DNA from: Methylotenera sp. UBA6020 | Lineage (GTDB): Bacteria; Pseudomonadota; Gammaproteobacteria; Burkholderiales; Methylophilaceae | Assembly: GCA_002429455.1 (NCBI GenBank) | Contig: DIZU01000058.1 | Coordinates: 1 to 31,063, forward strand | Length of the DNA stretch: 31,063 nt | Direction of reading: 5' to 3' | Part shown: positions 16,374 to 24,987 of the stretch, in pieces | How positions within the stretch are numbered: position 1 is the first letter of the stretch | Layout of the letters: the number at the start of each line of letters is the position of its first letter | Program-made: the position numbers and the translations under genes | Notes under the pieces: model-generated | Database searches by the model: none | Seen by the model: only the letters and a program-made list of their open reading frames with translations | Told to the model about the DNA's origin: nothing

Positions 16374-17903
16374 TTATGCAGCCTTGTCGTATCGACGATA
16401 TTGCACCGCTTCTGCAATATGTGCCGGCTTGATAGCATCCTCACCAGCCAAGTCGGCAATGGTCCGAGCCACTTTTAAAATGCGATGATAGGCGCGCGCC
16501 GACAGACTCAGGCGACTGATGGCCTGTTTTAATAGCAGCATACCGGCTTCTTCCACCACGCAAAATTGCTCGATTTCTTTTGTGCCTAACAAATTATTCG
16601 GTTTGTTTTGCCGGTTCAGTTGTTTAGCACGTGCGTTTTCAACCCGGGCCCGGATTGCTTGCGAGTGCTCACTTGCACTCGCATGAATCAACTCATCTTC
16701 TTTGAGTGCAGGCACTTCAATGTGCAGATCAATACGGTCTAACAACGGACCAGAGATTTTAGCTTTGTAACGTGACACTTGGTCTGGGGTGCAGCGACAT
16801 TTATTATTGTGATGGCCTAAATAACCACAAGGGCATGGATTCATGGCGGCAATCAGCTGAAAATTCGCGGGGAAATCCGCCTGCCGTGCAGCACGTGAAA
16901 TGGTGATGCGCCCGCTTTCGAGCGGCTCGCGCAATACTTCTAAGACTTTGCGATCAAACTCTGGCAACTCATCTAAAAACAGCACGCCATGATGCGCCAA
17001 ACTGATTTCACCTGGCCGCGGAATGCCGCGCCCTCCCACCAGCGCAACCGCCGATGCCGTGTGGTGCGGCGCCCGGCTCGGTCGCCGTTTCCAATTTTCT
17101 AGTTTGTAATTACCATTAAGCGACTGTATGGCAGCTGATTCTAGCGCCTCAGTCTCTGTCATGGCTGGCAATATACCGACAAACCGCGCCGCCAACATAC
17201 TTTTGCCAGTACCTGGCGGGCCGCTCATAATGACACTATGACCACCAGCCGCGGCAATCTCTAACGCACGCTTAGGCATGCTTTGCGCTTTTACATCGCT
17301 AAAATCCGGATAAGCGATTTCTTGTATATGATCAATGGGCTCCAACTGGGTCAATGCAGTATGTCCACTCAAATGCGCACATACTTCTAATAATGATTTT
17401 GCTGGATAAATAATCGCATCGCGCACCAAGGCCGCTTCAGCTGCACTGTTTTGGGGCAAGATAAACGCACGCTTTTGTGCAGATGTTTGCTGGGTGCCAT
17501 TGCTTGTATGACGCATCATGCTGGAGGTCATTGCCAGTGCGCCGCGAATAGGGCGCAACTCGCCAGTTAACGCCAATTCACCGGCAAATTCATAGCGGCT
17601 TAATACTTCAGTCGGAATCTGCCCAGACGCAGCCAAAATGCCTAGCGCAATGGGTAAATCGTAGCGTCCACTCTCTTTCGGTAAGTCTGCCGGAGCAAGA
17701 TTCACCGTAATCCGGCGCGCTGGAAACTCAAACTGTGCCGTTTGCAAAGCCGCGCGTACGCGATCTTTACTCTCTTTCACCTCCGCCTCAGGTAAGCCAA
17801 CAATCGTGAAACTAGGCAAGCCGTTGGCGAGGTGCACCTCAACCACTACTTCGGGTGCATCCATGCCACTCAAGGCACGGCTATATAAAACAGCCAAACT
17901 CAT
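16374..17903 (-). CDS. comM: YifB/ComM family Mg chelatase-like AAA+ ATPase
   Basis: 509 residues. The N-terminal Lon-protease-like (ChlI) domain starts MSLAVLYSRALSGMDAPEVVVEVHLANGLP. The central AAA+ module has Walker A GPPGTGKSML and Walker B LFLDELPEF, followed by the Cys-rich NPCPCGYLGHHNNKCRC loop, and ends with the Mg-chelatase C-terminal domain (LSLSARAYHRILKVARTIADL). ComM helicases promote branch migration during natural transformation. Together with the type IV pilus genes at the window start this is compatible with DNA uptake, though that is only suggestive. It starts 5 bases after ubiK and is in the same operon. Confidence 0.93.
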   Translation of the reverse strand: MSLAVLYSRALSGMDAPEVVVEVHLANGLPSFTIVGLPEAEVKESKDRVRAALQTAQFEFPARRITVNLAPADLPKESGRYDLPIALGILAASGQIPTEVLSRYEFAGELALTGELRPIRGALAMTSSMMRHTSNGTQQTSAQKRAFILPQNSAAEAALVRDAIIYPAKSLLEVCAHLSGHTALTQLEPIDHIQEIAYPDFSDVKAQSMPKRALEIAAAGGHSVIMSGPPGTGKSMLAARFVGILPAMTETEALESAAIQSLNGNYKLENWKRRPSRAPHHTASAVALVGGRGIPRPGEISLAHHGVLFLDELPEFDRKVLEVLREPLESGRITISRAARQADFPANFQLIAAMNPCPCGYLGHHNNKCRCTPDQVSRYKAKISGPLLDRIDLHIEVPALKEDELIHASASEHSQAIRARVENARAKQLNRQNKPNNLLGTKEIEQFCVVEEAGMLLLKQAISRLSLSARAYHRILKVARTIADLAGEDAIKPAHIAEAVQYRRYDKAA

Positions 17904-17908
17904 GTTGG

Positions 17909-18184
17909 TTATTTACCCTGTTCCGTTTCTTTGTTTGCGGCCATTGCCGCCTGCGTTAACGCTTCCAATGCCGCAAGTTTAGCTTCTAGTAGAACCAGCT
18001 TTTGCCGAGTGTTCCTAAGCACTTCAGTTTGCACATCAAACTCTTCGCGCGAAACAAGCTCCATTTTGGTGAACACGCCCTTTAATAGTGCGCTCATGTT
18101 CTTTTCAACATCAGCCAGAGGCGAGCTATTAACTATCTCTCTGATTTTATTAGATATTTCATCTATTTTTTGAGAACTAATCAT
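17909..18184 (-). CDS. ubiK: UbiK accessory factor (BMFP domain, YqiC family)
   Basis: 91 residues. The N-terminal amphipathic half begins KIDEISNKIREIV, followed by VEKNMSALLKGVFTKMELVSREEFDVQTEVL. The C-terminal coiled coil (TRQKLVLLEAKLAALEAL) is the diagnostic part of the BMFP/YqiC family. UbiK helps the aerobic ubiquinone biosynthesis complex and binds lipids. The gene is divergent from the porin-glnK-amt cluster and directly upstream of comM, a frequent betaproteobacterial arrangement. Confidence 0.9.
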   Translation of the reverse strand: MISSQKIDEISNKIREIVNSSPLADVEKNMSALLKGVFTKMELVSREEFDVQTEVLRNTRQKLVLLEAKLAALEALTQAAMAANKETEQGK

Positions 18185-18293
18185 GATTTTTCCTTATTAG
18201 CAATTTGCAGTTTATCAGGTTTTAGTGCATAAATACAAAAGACTCACTGATTTAAAGCATACTCATCTTATTGATTATAAACATAATTCATGT

Positions 18294-18308
18294 TGGCACG
18301 TGCTTTGC
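18294..18308 (+). promoter_or_regulatory. Sigma-54 (-24/-12) promoter for the porin-glnK-amt cluster
   Basis: TGGCAC-N5-TTGC matches the sigma-54 consensus exactly, with correct spacing. It is about 52 bases before the porin ATG, so transcription should start about 40 bases upstream of it. The presence of glnK and amt downstream fits nitrogen control by NtrC. I did not find a clear NtrC dimer site in the bases upstream. Confidence 0.82.
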
Positions 18309-18360
18309 TTGTAGTCAAAGTGTATTTTTTCATTTAATTATTTTTGAGGAGTTAAGCAAT

Positions 18361-19209
18361 ATGCGTAAATCACTATTACTAACGGCGGTATTAAGTGCAC
18401 TTACACTGCCAACACTAGCGTTTGCTGAAGATGCAGCAACCCCTGCAGTAGCACCAGCTGCCGCAGCACCTGCCACCGAACCAGCTTCACCAAATACCTT
18501 TAGTTATAACGTTGGCTTATATAGTCAATATATATTCCGTGGTTTAACACAAACGGCAGAACGTCCAGCTATTCAAGGCGGTGCAGATTATTCACATTCA
18601 AGTGGATTCTATGCCGGTACTTGGGCTTCTAACATTAACTGGTTAGAAGATGGCGGCAATTGGCATTCCGGCAGTTTAGAGTGGGATATATACGGCGGGT
18701 TCCGCAATACCATTGGTGACACTGGCATTGGTTATGATGTAGGTTTGTTGAATTATGTTTACCCAGGCTCAAAAACTCTTGCGGCTCAAGGCACAAACTT
18801 TGTAGACCCTTACACTTTAGAAGCATATGCTGCTCTTTCATGGAAATGGTTACAAGCTAAATACTCATATTCAATTACAGATACATTTGGCGTTAAAAAC
18901 AGTGATGGCACTTACTATGTTGAGTTAAACGCAAATTATCCAATTGCAGATTCTGGCTATACAGTAATGGCACACGTTGGTCGTCAAGAGTTTGATGGTA
19001 AATCAAACACTGTTGTGACTGGTGCAGCTGACAACGACAAGTTATACAGCTATACAGACTGGAAATTAGGTCTAAGCAAAACTTGGGCAAATGGTGTTGT
19101 AGTTGGTGGCTACTACACTGAGACTAATGCTCGTGATGCTGGTTATACCATCAACAAACACAATATTGGTGATAGTCAATTAACTGCATTTGTTCAAAAA
19201 ACGTTCTAA
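18361..19209 (+). CDS. TorF-family putative outer-membrane porin
   Basis: 282 residues from ATG 18361, which follows a strong ribosome binding site (GAGGAG). An upstream in-frame start at 18271 would precede the sigma-54 promoter and is unlikely. A signal peptide of about 22 residues is cut after AFA, followed by a 25-residue Ala/Pro/Thr linker. The beta-barrel then starts NVGLYSQYIFRGLTQTAERPAIQGGADY, the signature of the TorF/gcw_chp family, and ends in a terminal Phe (FVQKTF) as outer-membrane barrels do. The family is often linked to glnK-amt and assumed to admit small nitrogen compounds. The substrate is unproven. Confidence 0.88.
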   Translation: MRKSLLLTAVLSALTLPTLAFAEDAATPAVAPAAAAPATEPASPNTFSYNVGLYSQYIFRGLTQTAERPAIQGGADYSHSSGFYAGTWASNINWLEDGGNWHSGSLEWDIYGGFRNTIGDTGIGYDVGLLNYVYPGSKTLAAQGTNFVDPYTLEAYAALSWKWLQAKYSYSITDTFGVKNSDGTYYVELNANYPIADSGYTVMAHVGRQEFDGKSNTVVTGAADNDKLYSYTDWKLGLSKTWANGVVVGGYYTETNARDAGYTINKHNIGDSQLTAFVQKTF

Positions 19210-19237
19210 TTTCGTTAGTACGTATTATTCGTAAAAG

Positions 19238-19271
19238 TGTGGCAGAATCTTTGAAACATACTTCTGCCACA
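19238..19271 (+). promoter_or_regulatory. Hairpin between the porin gene and glnK, overlapping a weak -24/-12-like motif
   Basis: Perfect 10-base arms TGTGGCAGAA (19238-19247) and TTCTGCCACA (19262-19271) with a 14-base loop. No T run follows, so it is not a standard terminator. It may slow read-through or protect the porin transcript end. The left arm and loop also read TGGCAG-N5-TTGA, a poor match to the sigma-54 consensus. Confidence 0.45.
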
Positions 19272-19287
19272 TGATTACACTTACTAG

Positions 19288-19635
<348 letters not shown>

Positions 19636-19642
19636 GGGGATC

Positions 19643-21154
19643 ATGATGAAAAAAATAATTTCGATACTTGCTTTAGTCACCTCACTAGGCTTAGGTTTTA
19701 TTGGTAATACCTTCGCAGATGAGACTCCTGCAGCTGCAACTCCTGTAGCAACAACTGCAGCACCAGCTGCAGAAAAGACAGTAGTTGCTGACACAACCGC
19801 CCCTGTAGCGGCAGCGCCTACGGCGGCACCAGCCGTTGCACCACCGGTACCTAATAAAGGCGATACGGCTTGGATGATCGTCGCAACGGTATTAGTACTG
19901 ATGATGTGTGTACCTGGCCTAGGATTATTTTACGGCGGTATGGTACGTCAGAAAAACATGCTATCAGTATTGATGCAAACGTTTATGATTACTTCTGTAT
20001 TAGGCGTGTTATGGGCGATCTACGGCTATAGCGTGGCTTTCACTGAAGGCAATGCATTTTTTGGCGGTCTTAGTCGTGCATTTTTACATGGCATGACGCC
20101 TGACTCAACAGCGGCGACATTCAGTAAAGGTGTAGTCATTCCTGAGTACATTTACATGTGCTTCCAACTTACGTTTGCTGTGATTACGCCGGCGTTGATT
20201 GTTGGTGCTTTCGCTGAACGTATGAAATTCTCAGCCATCTTGTTCTTCATGGTGCTGTGGTTCACATTCTCTTATTTGCCAATCGCTCACATGGTATGGT
20301 ACTGGGCAGGTCCTGATGCTTATACTACTAAAGAGGCTGGTGATGCGGCTACTGCAACTGCTGGTTTTGTCTTCCAAAAAGGTGCGCTGGACTTTGCTGG
20401 TGGTACTGTAGTGCATATCAACGCTGGTATTGCTGGCTTGGTCGGTGCATTAGTATTAGGTAAACGTGTAGGTTTCGGTAAAGAAGCAATGGCACCTCAC
20501 AGCGTTACATTAACAATGGTGGGTGCAGCATTATTGTGGGTGGGCTGGTTTGGTTTCAACGTAGGTTCAAACCTTGAAGCCAGTGGTTTTGCTACACTGG
20601 TATTTGCTAACACTTTACTTGCAACCTGTGCTGCAGCGTCATCATGGATGTTTGTTGAGTGGTTCTTTAAAGGTAAGCCTTCAATGTTAGGTGCTGCTTC
20701 TGGTGCTATTGCTGGTTTAGTAGCCATTACGCCTGCTTGTGGTTTTGTAGGTCCGATGGGCGCAATTGTTCAAGGCTTGATCGTTTCTCCACTTTGCTTC
20801 TTCTTTGTTACTAAAGTGAAATCAATGATGGGTTATGATGACTCCTTAGACGTATTTGGCGTGCATTGTATCGGTGGTATCTTTGGTGCCTTAAGTACTG
20901 GTATCTTAGTTAACCCAGCATTAGGTGGTACAGGTGTATATGACTATGTTGCTAATGCGGTTGCACCTTACGATATGGTTGCGCAAATGACTAGCCAAGC
21001 ATGGGGTGTAGGTACAACCATTGTATGGTCCGGTGTCGTCGCTTTCCTTGCATACAAAGTTGTTGATATCTTAATTGGCTTACGTGTCACTGAAGAAGTT
21101 GAACGTGAAGGTTTAGATACAACAGAACACGGTGAACGTGCATACCATAGCTAA
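19643..21154 (+). CDS. amt: Ammonium transporter
   Basis: 503 residues from ATG 19643, after AAGGGG as ribosome binding site. The frame is open further upstream but only through the glnK region. A cleavable signal peptide (to about FADE) is followed by an unusual 45-residue Ala/Pro/Thr/Val-rich stretch before the first channel helix. Eleven membrane helices follow. The twin histidines are present in TVVHINAG and FGVHCIGG, along with the DFAGG and GLFYGGMVR segments. The protein is an inner-membrane trimer conducting ammonium, regulated by the adjacent GlnK. The Ala/Pro region resembles the post-signal linker of the porin upstream. Confidence 0.95.
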   Translation: MMKKIISILALVTSLGLGFIGNTFADETPAAATPVATTAAPAAEKTVVADTTAPVAAAPTAAPAVAPPVPNKGDTAWMIVATVLVLMMCVPGLGLFYGGMVRQKNMLSVLMQTFMITSVLGVLWAIYGYSVAFTEGNAFFGGLSRAFLHGMTPDSTAATFSKGVVIPEYIYMCFQLTFAVITPALIVGAFAERMKFSAILFFMVLWFTFSYLPIAHMVWYWAGPDAYTTKEAGDAATATAGFVFQKGALDFAGGTVVHINAGIAGLVGALVLGKRVGFGKEAMAPHSVTLTMVGAALLWVGWFGFNVGSNLEASGFATLVFANTLLATCAAASSWMFVEWFFKGKPSMLGAASGAIAGLVAITPACGFVGPMGAIVQGLIVSPLCFFFVTKVKSMMGYDDSLDVFGVHCIGGIFGALSTGILVNPALGGTGVYDYVANAVAPYDMVAQMTSQAWGVGTTIVWSGVVAFLAYKVVDILIGLRVTEEVEREGLDTTEHGERAYHS

Positions 21155-21181
21155 CATCTAATTAGATTTAGTTAGTTCTAC

Positions 21182-21208
21182 AAAGGGGCGCGCAAGCGCC
21201 CCTTTTGC
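21182..21208 (+). terminator. Rho-independent terminator after amt
   Basis: Stem AAAGGGGCGC / GCGCCCCTTT with a GCAA tetraloop, followed by T-rich sequence. It is a strong hairpin 27 bases after the amt stop and separates the nitrogen cluster from the ArsR operon. Confidence 0.92.
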
Positions 21209-21251
21209 TATTGCTTATAACTATATTCCAAGTGCCCTGTAGTTAACCGAC

Positions 21252-21267
21252 AACTAAAATTATAGTT
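21252..21267. promoter_or_regulatory. Palindromic operator 1 upstream of the ArsR-type regulator
   Basis: AACTA-AAATTA-TAGTT, perfect 5-base arms with a 6-base spacer, extended by C/G to 6-base arms. It touches the TTGACA -35 element. The same arm and spacer pattern recurs 33 bases downstream, suggesting a binding site for the adjacent regulator. Confidence 0.7.
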
Positions 21268-21294
21268 GACACATATCACTAAATAACTAATTAT
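21266..21294 (+). promoter_or_regulatory. Sigma-70 promoter of the arsR-aas-amidohydrolase-lplT operon
   Basis: A perfect -35 TTGACA at 21266-21271 and a 17-base spacer lead to AATTAT at 21289-21294 as the -10 (4 of 6). Transcription would start at about 21301, which is the A of the ATG. No ribosome binding site precedes that ATG. A slightly different -10 register (TTATAT or TATAGT) is possible. Confidence 0.55.
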
Positions 21295-21300
21295 ATAGTT
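21285..21300. promoter_or_regulatory. Palindromic operator 2 immediately before the ArsR start codon
   Basis: AACTA-ATTATA-TAGTT, with the same arms and spacer length as operator 1. It covers the -10 region and ends at the base before the ATG. Binding here would block the promoter. Confidence 0.7.
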
Positions 21301-21606
21301 ATGAAATCGATTGTTGATATTCCTACAGAATTTAAGAATACCGCTGACATTTTTATCGCCCTCGGCGATGAACATCGCCAACGCATTTTGCTTGCCTTTG
21401 AAAAAGGTGAGAAATTAAATATTCTGCAAATCGTATCCACCACTACCCTCAGCCGTACGGCAGTAACCCATCATTTGAAAGTGCTGCATGGGGCTCAAGT
21501 ACTCAACTCTGAAAAAATAGGTAAAGCGGTTTACTTTTGGATTAACGGCGTAGCGGTCATTGAAGCTTTACAGGGCGTGCTAACCTACATCAAAAATGAA
21601 ACCTAA
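21301..21606 (+). CDS. ArsR-type winged helix transcriptional regulator
   Basis: 101 residues. A typical ArsR/SmtB-like winged helix: FIALGDEHRQRILLAFEKGEKLNILQI leads into the recognition helix TLSRTAVTHHLKVL, then a wing NSEKIGKAVYFWI. The protein contains no cysteine at all, so it is not a thiol-based metal or arsenic sensor of the classical kind. It is the first gene of a four-gene operon with only 15 bases to aas, and is flanked by two matching palindromes. Autorepression and control of the lipid genes are inferred. The ligand is unknown. The start has no ribosome binding site and may be leaderless. Confidence 0.85.
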   Translation: MKSIVDIPTEFKNTADIFIALGDEHRQRILLAFEKGEKLNILQIVSTTTLSRTAVTHHLKVLHGAQVLNSEKIGKAVYFWINGVAVIEALQGVLTYIKNET

Positions 21607-21621
21607 TAAATTAAAACCATC

Positions 21622-23748
21622 ATGATTGCAGCTCTATTAAAATTTGTTTGTCGTGTCATTTTTCGCGTACAAGTAACCGGCATTGCCAACATACCCGAAC
21701 AGGGCAAACTATTGATCATTGCTAATCATGAGTCATTTTTAGATGGCTTATTGCTCGGACTATTTTTGCCCATACGCGCTACCTTTGTTGTACATACCCG
21801 CGTGCTCAATAGTTGGCTTTTTAGGCAGGTTTTACGCTTAACGCCTTATCTGGCCGTAGATCCAACTTCACCCCTCGCCATGAAAAAAGTCATCAAACTA
21901 CTCGAGGCGGGCAAACCTGTAGTTATTTTTCCGGAAGGGCGTATCACGCTCACTGGCTCGCTGATGAAGGTATACGACGGCCCCGGCTTTGTTGCCGCTA
22001 AAACAGGCGCCAAGATTTTGCCGGTACGCATTGATGGCGCGGCACGCTCTTACTTTAGCCGCTTACAACCACACCATCCAAAACAAATATTTCCCAAAGT
22101 CACCATCACCATCTTACCCATACGCCAGATTGCTATGCCGCAGGCCACCACCGCTAAAATCCGGCGCAGATTAGCCGGTGACGCCATGCGCCGTGAAATG
22201 CAAAACATGCTATTCAACTCAGCGCCAATCAACACCTTATTTACGGCATTTTTAGAGGCGATGTCTACTCATGGCCGTAACACTGCATTAGTAGAAGATA
22301 TGCGCCAGATAGAAGAAACCTATGGCGAGCTATTAAAAAAGAGTTTAGCTTTGGGCCGGCTTGCCAGCAAAATAAGTCGACCGCAGACAAACGTAGGCGT
22401 ACTGATGCCTAACGTCACCAATACGATTTGTTTGATATTTGGCTTGAGCGCCTTTGCGCGTATACCCGCCATGCTCAACTACACAGCAGGTAGTGCAGGC
22501 ATTCAAAATGCTTGCACCGCTGCGGCAATTAACACCATTATTACTTCGCGTGAATTTATTAAAACGGCAAAACTTGAAACGGTGATTGATGGTCTGCAAA
22601 ACGTAAAAATTATTTACCTAGAAGATTTACGCACCTCATTTAGTTGGCTAGATAAAGCTTGGCTGATGGGCTTTGCTTTATGGCTACCAAGATTAGCCGC
22701 AGCAAAAAGCCAGCCAACAGACCCAGCGGTGGTGCTGTTTACCTCCGGCTCTGAAGGCAAACCGAAAGGCGTAGTGCATTCGCATGCCAGCATTCTGGCA
22801 AATATCGCACAAATTAAATCGGTGATTGATTTTTCAATGCAAGATAAATTCATGATGGTGTTACCGCTGTTTCATGCGTTTGGCTTTACCAACGGCGCCA
22901 TTATGCCGCTGGTTGCCGGTTGCCGACTGTTCTTGTATCCATCCCCGCTGCACTACCGCGTTATTCCGGAGGTGATTTACGATCGTGGCTGTACCGTATT
23001 GTTCGGCACCAGCACTTTTTTAGGCAATTATGCCAAATTTGCCAACCCATACGATTTTTATAAATTACGTTATGTCGTATCAGGCGCAGAAAAACTCCAT
23101 GAGGAAGTTCGCAAAATTTGGGCAGATAAGTTTGGACTACGTATTTTAGAAGGTTATGGCGCCACCGAGTGTGCGCCGGTATTAGCCGTTAACACGCCTA
23201 TGGCCAATAAAATTGGATCAGTCGGCACACTGATGCCGGGTTTAGAGCCTAGGCTAGAGGATGTCCCTGGCATAGCCTGCGGCGGCTTACTCTCGGTACG
23301 CGGGCCCAATGTGATGCTAGGTTACTACTTATACGACAACCCAGGGGTGATTCAAACACCTGATGAACGATGGTATAACACCGGCGATATTGTAGAGATT
23401 GATGATGACGGCTTTGTATTCATTAAAGGACGCGTTAAACGCTTTGCCAAAGTAGCGGGCGAGATGGTATCGCTAGAGATGATAGAAAATATCGCTATGC
23501 ATGCGTCGCCACAACACCAACATGCAGCTACAACACAGGCCGATACCCAACGTGGTGAAAGCATTATGCTATACACCACTGACAGCACACTAAATCGCGA
23601 GCAGTTAAGCACCAGTGCCAAAATACTTGGCAGCCCTGAACTCACTATTGCTCGAAAAATTATTATGATAAGTGAGTTACCGCTACTTGGCACCGGTAAA
23701 GTTGACTATGTGCGCTTAAAATATATGGCTGAAGCTGAAAGCACATAA
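21622..23748 (+). CDS. aas: Bifunctional lysophospholipid acyltransferase / acyl-ACP synthetase (Aas)
   Basis: 708 residues, close to the 719 of E. coli Aas. The N-terminal PlsC-like acyltransferase has the H-x4-D motif at His36-Asp41 (NHESFLD) and FPEGR at about 103-107. The C-terminal AMP-forming acyl-ACP synthetase has the P-loop LFTSGSEGKPKG at 372-383, EGYGATECAPV, and a TGDIVEIDDDGFVFIKGR hinge. Aas reacylates 2-acyl-lysophosphatidylethanolamine taken up across the inner membrane and activates free fatty acid on ACP. LplT, which brings in the substrate, is the last gene of the same operon. Its stop codon directly abuts the ATG of the amidohydrolase gene. Confidence 0.93.
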   Translation: MIAALLKFVCRVIFRVQVTGIANIPEQGKLLIIANHESFLDGLLLGLFLPIRATFVVHTRVLNSWLFRQVLRLTPYLAVDPTSPLAMKKVIKLLEAGKPVVIFPEGRITLTGSLMKVYDGPGFVAAKTGAKILPVRIDGAARSYFSRLQPHHPKQIFPKVTITILPIRQIAMPQATTAKIRRRLAGDAMRREMQNMLFNSAPINTLFTAFLEAMSTHGRNTALVEDMRQIEETYGELLKKSLALGRLASKISRPQTNVGVLMPNVTNTICLIFGLSAFARIPAMLNYTAGSAGIQNACTAAAINTIITSREFIKTAKLETVIDGLQNVKIIYLEDLRTSFSWLDKAWLMGFALWLPRLAAAKSQPTDPAVVLFTSGSEGKPKGVVHSHASILANIAQIKSVIDFSMQDKFMMVLPLFHAFGFTNGAIMPLVAGCRLFLYPSPLHYRVIPEVIYDRGCTVLFGTSTFLGNYAKFANPYDFYKLRYVVSGAEKLHEEVRKIWADKFGLRILEGYGATECAPVLAVNTPMANKIGSVGTLMPGLEPRLEDVPGIACGGLLSVRGPNVMLGYYLYDNPGVIQTPDERWYNTGDIVEIDDDGFVFIKGRVKRFAKVAGEMVSLEMIENIAMHASPQHQHAATTQADTQRGESIMLYTTDSTLNREQLSTSAKILGSPELTIARKIIMISELPLLGTGKVDYVRLKYMAEAEST

Positions 23749-24987
23749 ATGGACCGCCGCCAATTTTTAACTAAAAGCATATTAGGAAGTACCGCATTAG
23801 TAGCGGCATCGGCGTTAAGTGTCACTGGTTATAGATTTTGGCCTGAGTCCGGCTTAACTAATCCGTGCTTAACCGGCTTGCCCAATGACTTAAAAAATCA
23901 TCCGTTGATGGCGAAAATATGGTCAGACATAGATTCCAGCCAAGTATGGGATTGCCACGCACACATGATCGGCACCGGTGACGGCAACAGCGGCGTCTGG
24001 TTTAACCCAAGCATGAATAGTTGGTCACACCCCATTTTAAAAATACAAAAGCATTTTTATATGAATGGCGGCTGCATTGCAGATCAAAACAGCGATGTAA
24101 GTTATGTGGAGCGCATGGTGGCGCTCTCAACAGAAATGCCCCACGGTTACAAAACCATGTTATTTGCCTTTGATTGGCTACGCGATGGACAGGGCGTAGC
24201 CGATAAAGAACGCAGTATTTTCTATATCCCCAATGATTACGCAGCCAGCGTTGCCAAACAATACCCACAATATTTTGAATGGGCTGCGTCTATCCACCCC
24301 TATCGCGCAGACGCTTTGCATGAACTAGAGAAAGCGCATAACAACGGCGCACGCGCCATTAAATGGCTGCCGTCCAGCATGGGAATAGATCCGGCTTCGA
24401 CTAAGTGCTCTAAATTTTACCAAAAACTGCATGATCTCAATATGCCTATCATCAGCCATGCAGGCCGCGAAGATGCCGTACTGGGTGGCAATCAAGCACA
24501 TGGCAATCCGTTAAGAATACGACGTGCATTAGATGCTGGCGTACGCGTAGTACTAGCGCATTGCGCAAGTCATGGTAATGATGAAGACTTGGACAACGGC
24601 AACAAGTCCGTTAAAAGTTTTGACTTGTTTAGCCGTTTAATGGATACGCCAGCCTACAACAATTTAGTATTTGGCGATATTTCAGCAATTGCATTGTTTT
24701 TCAATGCCTGGGCCATTAAGCCATTATTAGCGCGCACTGATTGGCACCAACGCCTGATTAACGGCTCTGACTACCCGCTTCCAGGCATCTTGCCATTAAT
24801 TTCCATCAAAGAACTAGCGCACATGGGTTTGTTGCAAAAGGAACAAGTGCCATTTTTACAGGACTTGCGCAATTACAACCCGCTGATGTTCGATTTTGCA
24901 ACAAAACGCCTGATAAACTTTAAAGGTAATGTGTTTGCTAAGTCGATTTTTGAAACCAGAAATTTCTTTGAGAAACCTCCAGCATGA
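23749..24987 (+). CDS. Tat-exported amidohydrolase (amidohydrolase_2-like), unknown substrate
   Basis: 412 residues. The N-terminus DRRQFL plus a hydrophobic stretch (ILGSTALVAASALSVTG) is a twin-arginine signal, so the protein is probably folded in the cytoplasm with metal and then exported or anchored. A TIM-barrel metal hydrolase follows: His70-Ala-His72 (WDCHAHM), a Lys at about 205 (AIKWLPSS), His237 (ISHAGRED), His271/His275 (LAHCASHG) and Asp341 (NGSDYPL). This set fits PF04909-like amidohydrolases and related decarboxylases. It starts right at the aas stop and overlaps the lplT start by 4 bases. Its place between two lysophospholipid-repair genes hints at an envelope lipid role, which is inference. 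Confidence 0.85.
   Translation: MDRRQFLTKSILGSTALVAASALSVTGYRFWPESGLTNPCLTGLPNDLKNHPLMAKIWSDIDSSQVWDCHAHMIGTGDGNSGVWFNPSMNSWSHPILKIQKHFYMNGGCIADQNSDVSYVERMVALSTEMPHGYKTMLFAFDWLRDGQGVADKERSIFYIPNDYAASVAKQYPQYFEWAASIHPYRADALHELEKAHNNGARAIKWLPSSMGIDPASTKCSKFYQKLHDLNMPIISHAGREDAVLGGNQAHGNPLRIRRALDAGVRVVLAHCASHGNDEDLDNGNKSVKSFDLFSRLMDTPAYNNLVFGDISAIALFFNAWAIKPLLARTDWHQRLINGSDYPLPGILPLISIKELAHMGLLQKEQVPFLQDLRNYNPLMFDFATKRLINFKGNVFAKSIFETRNFFEKPPA

Noticed and set aside
18271-18360. Upstream ATG extending the porin by 30 residues
   Set aside because: It would place the sigma-54 promoter inside the coding sequence, and the signal peptide and ribosome binding site fit ATG 18361.
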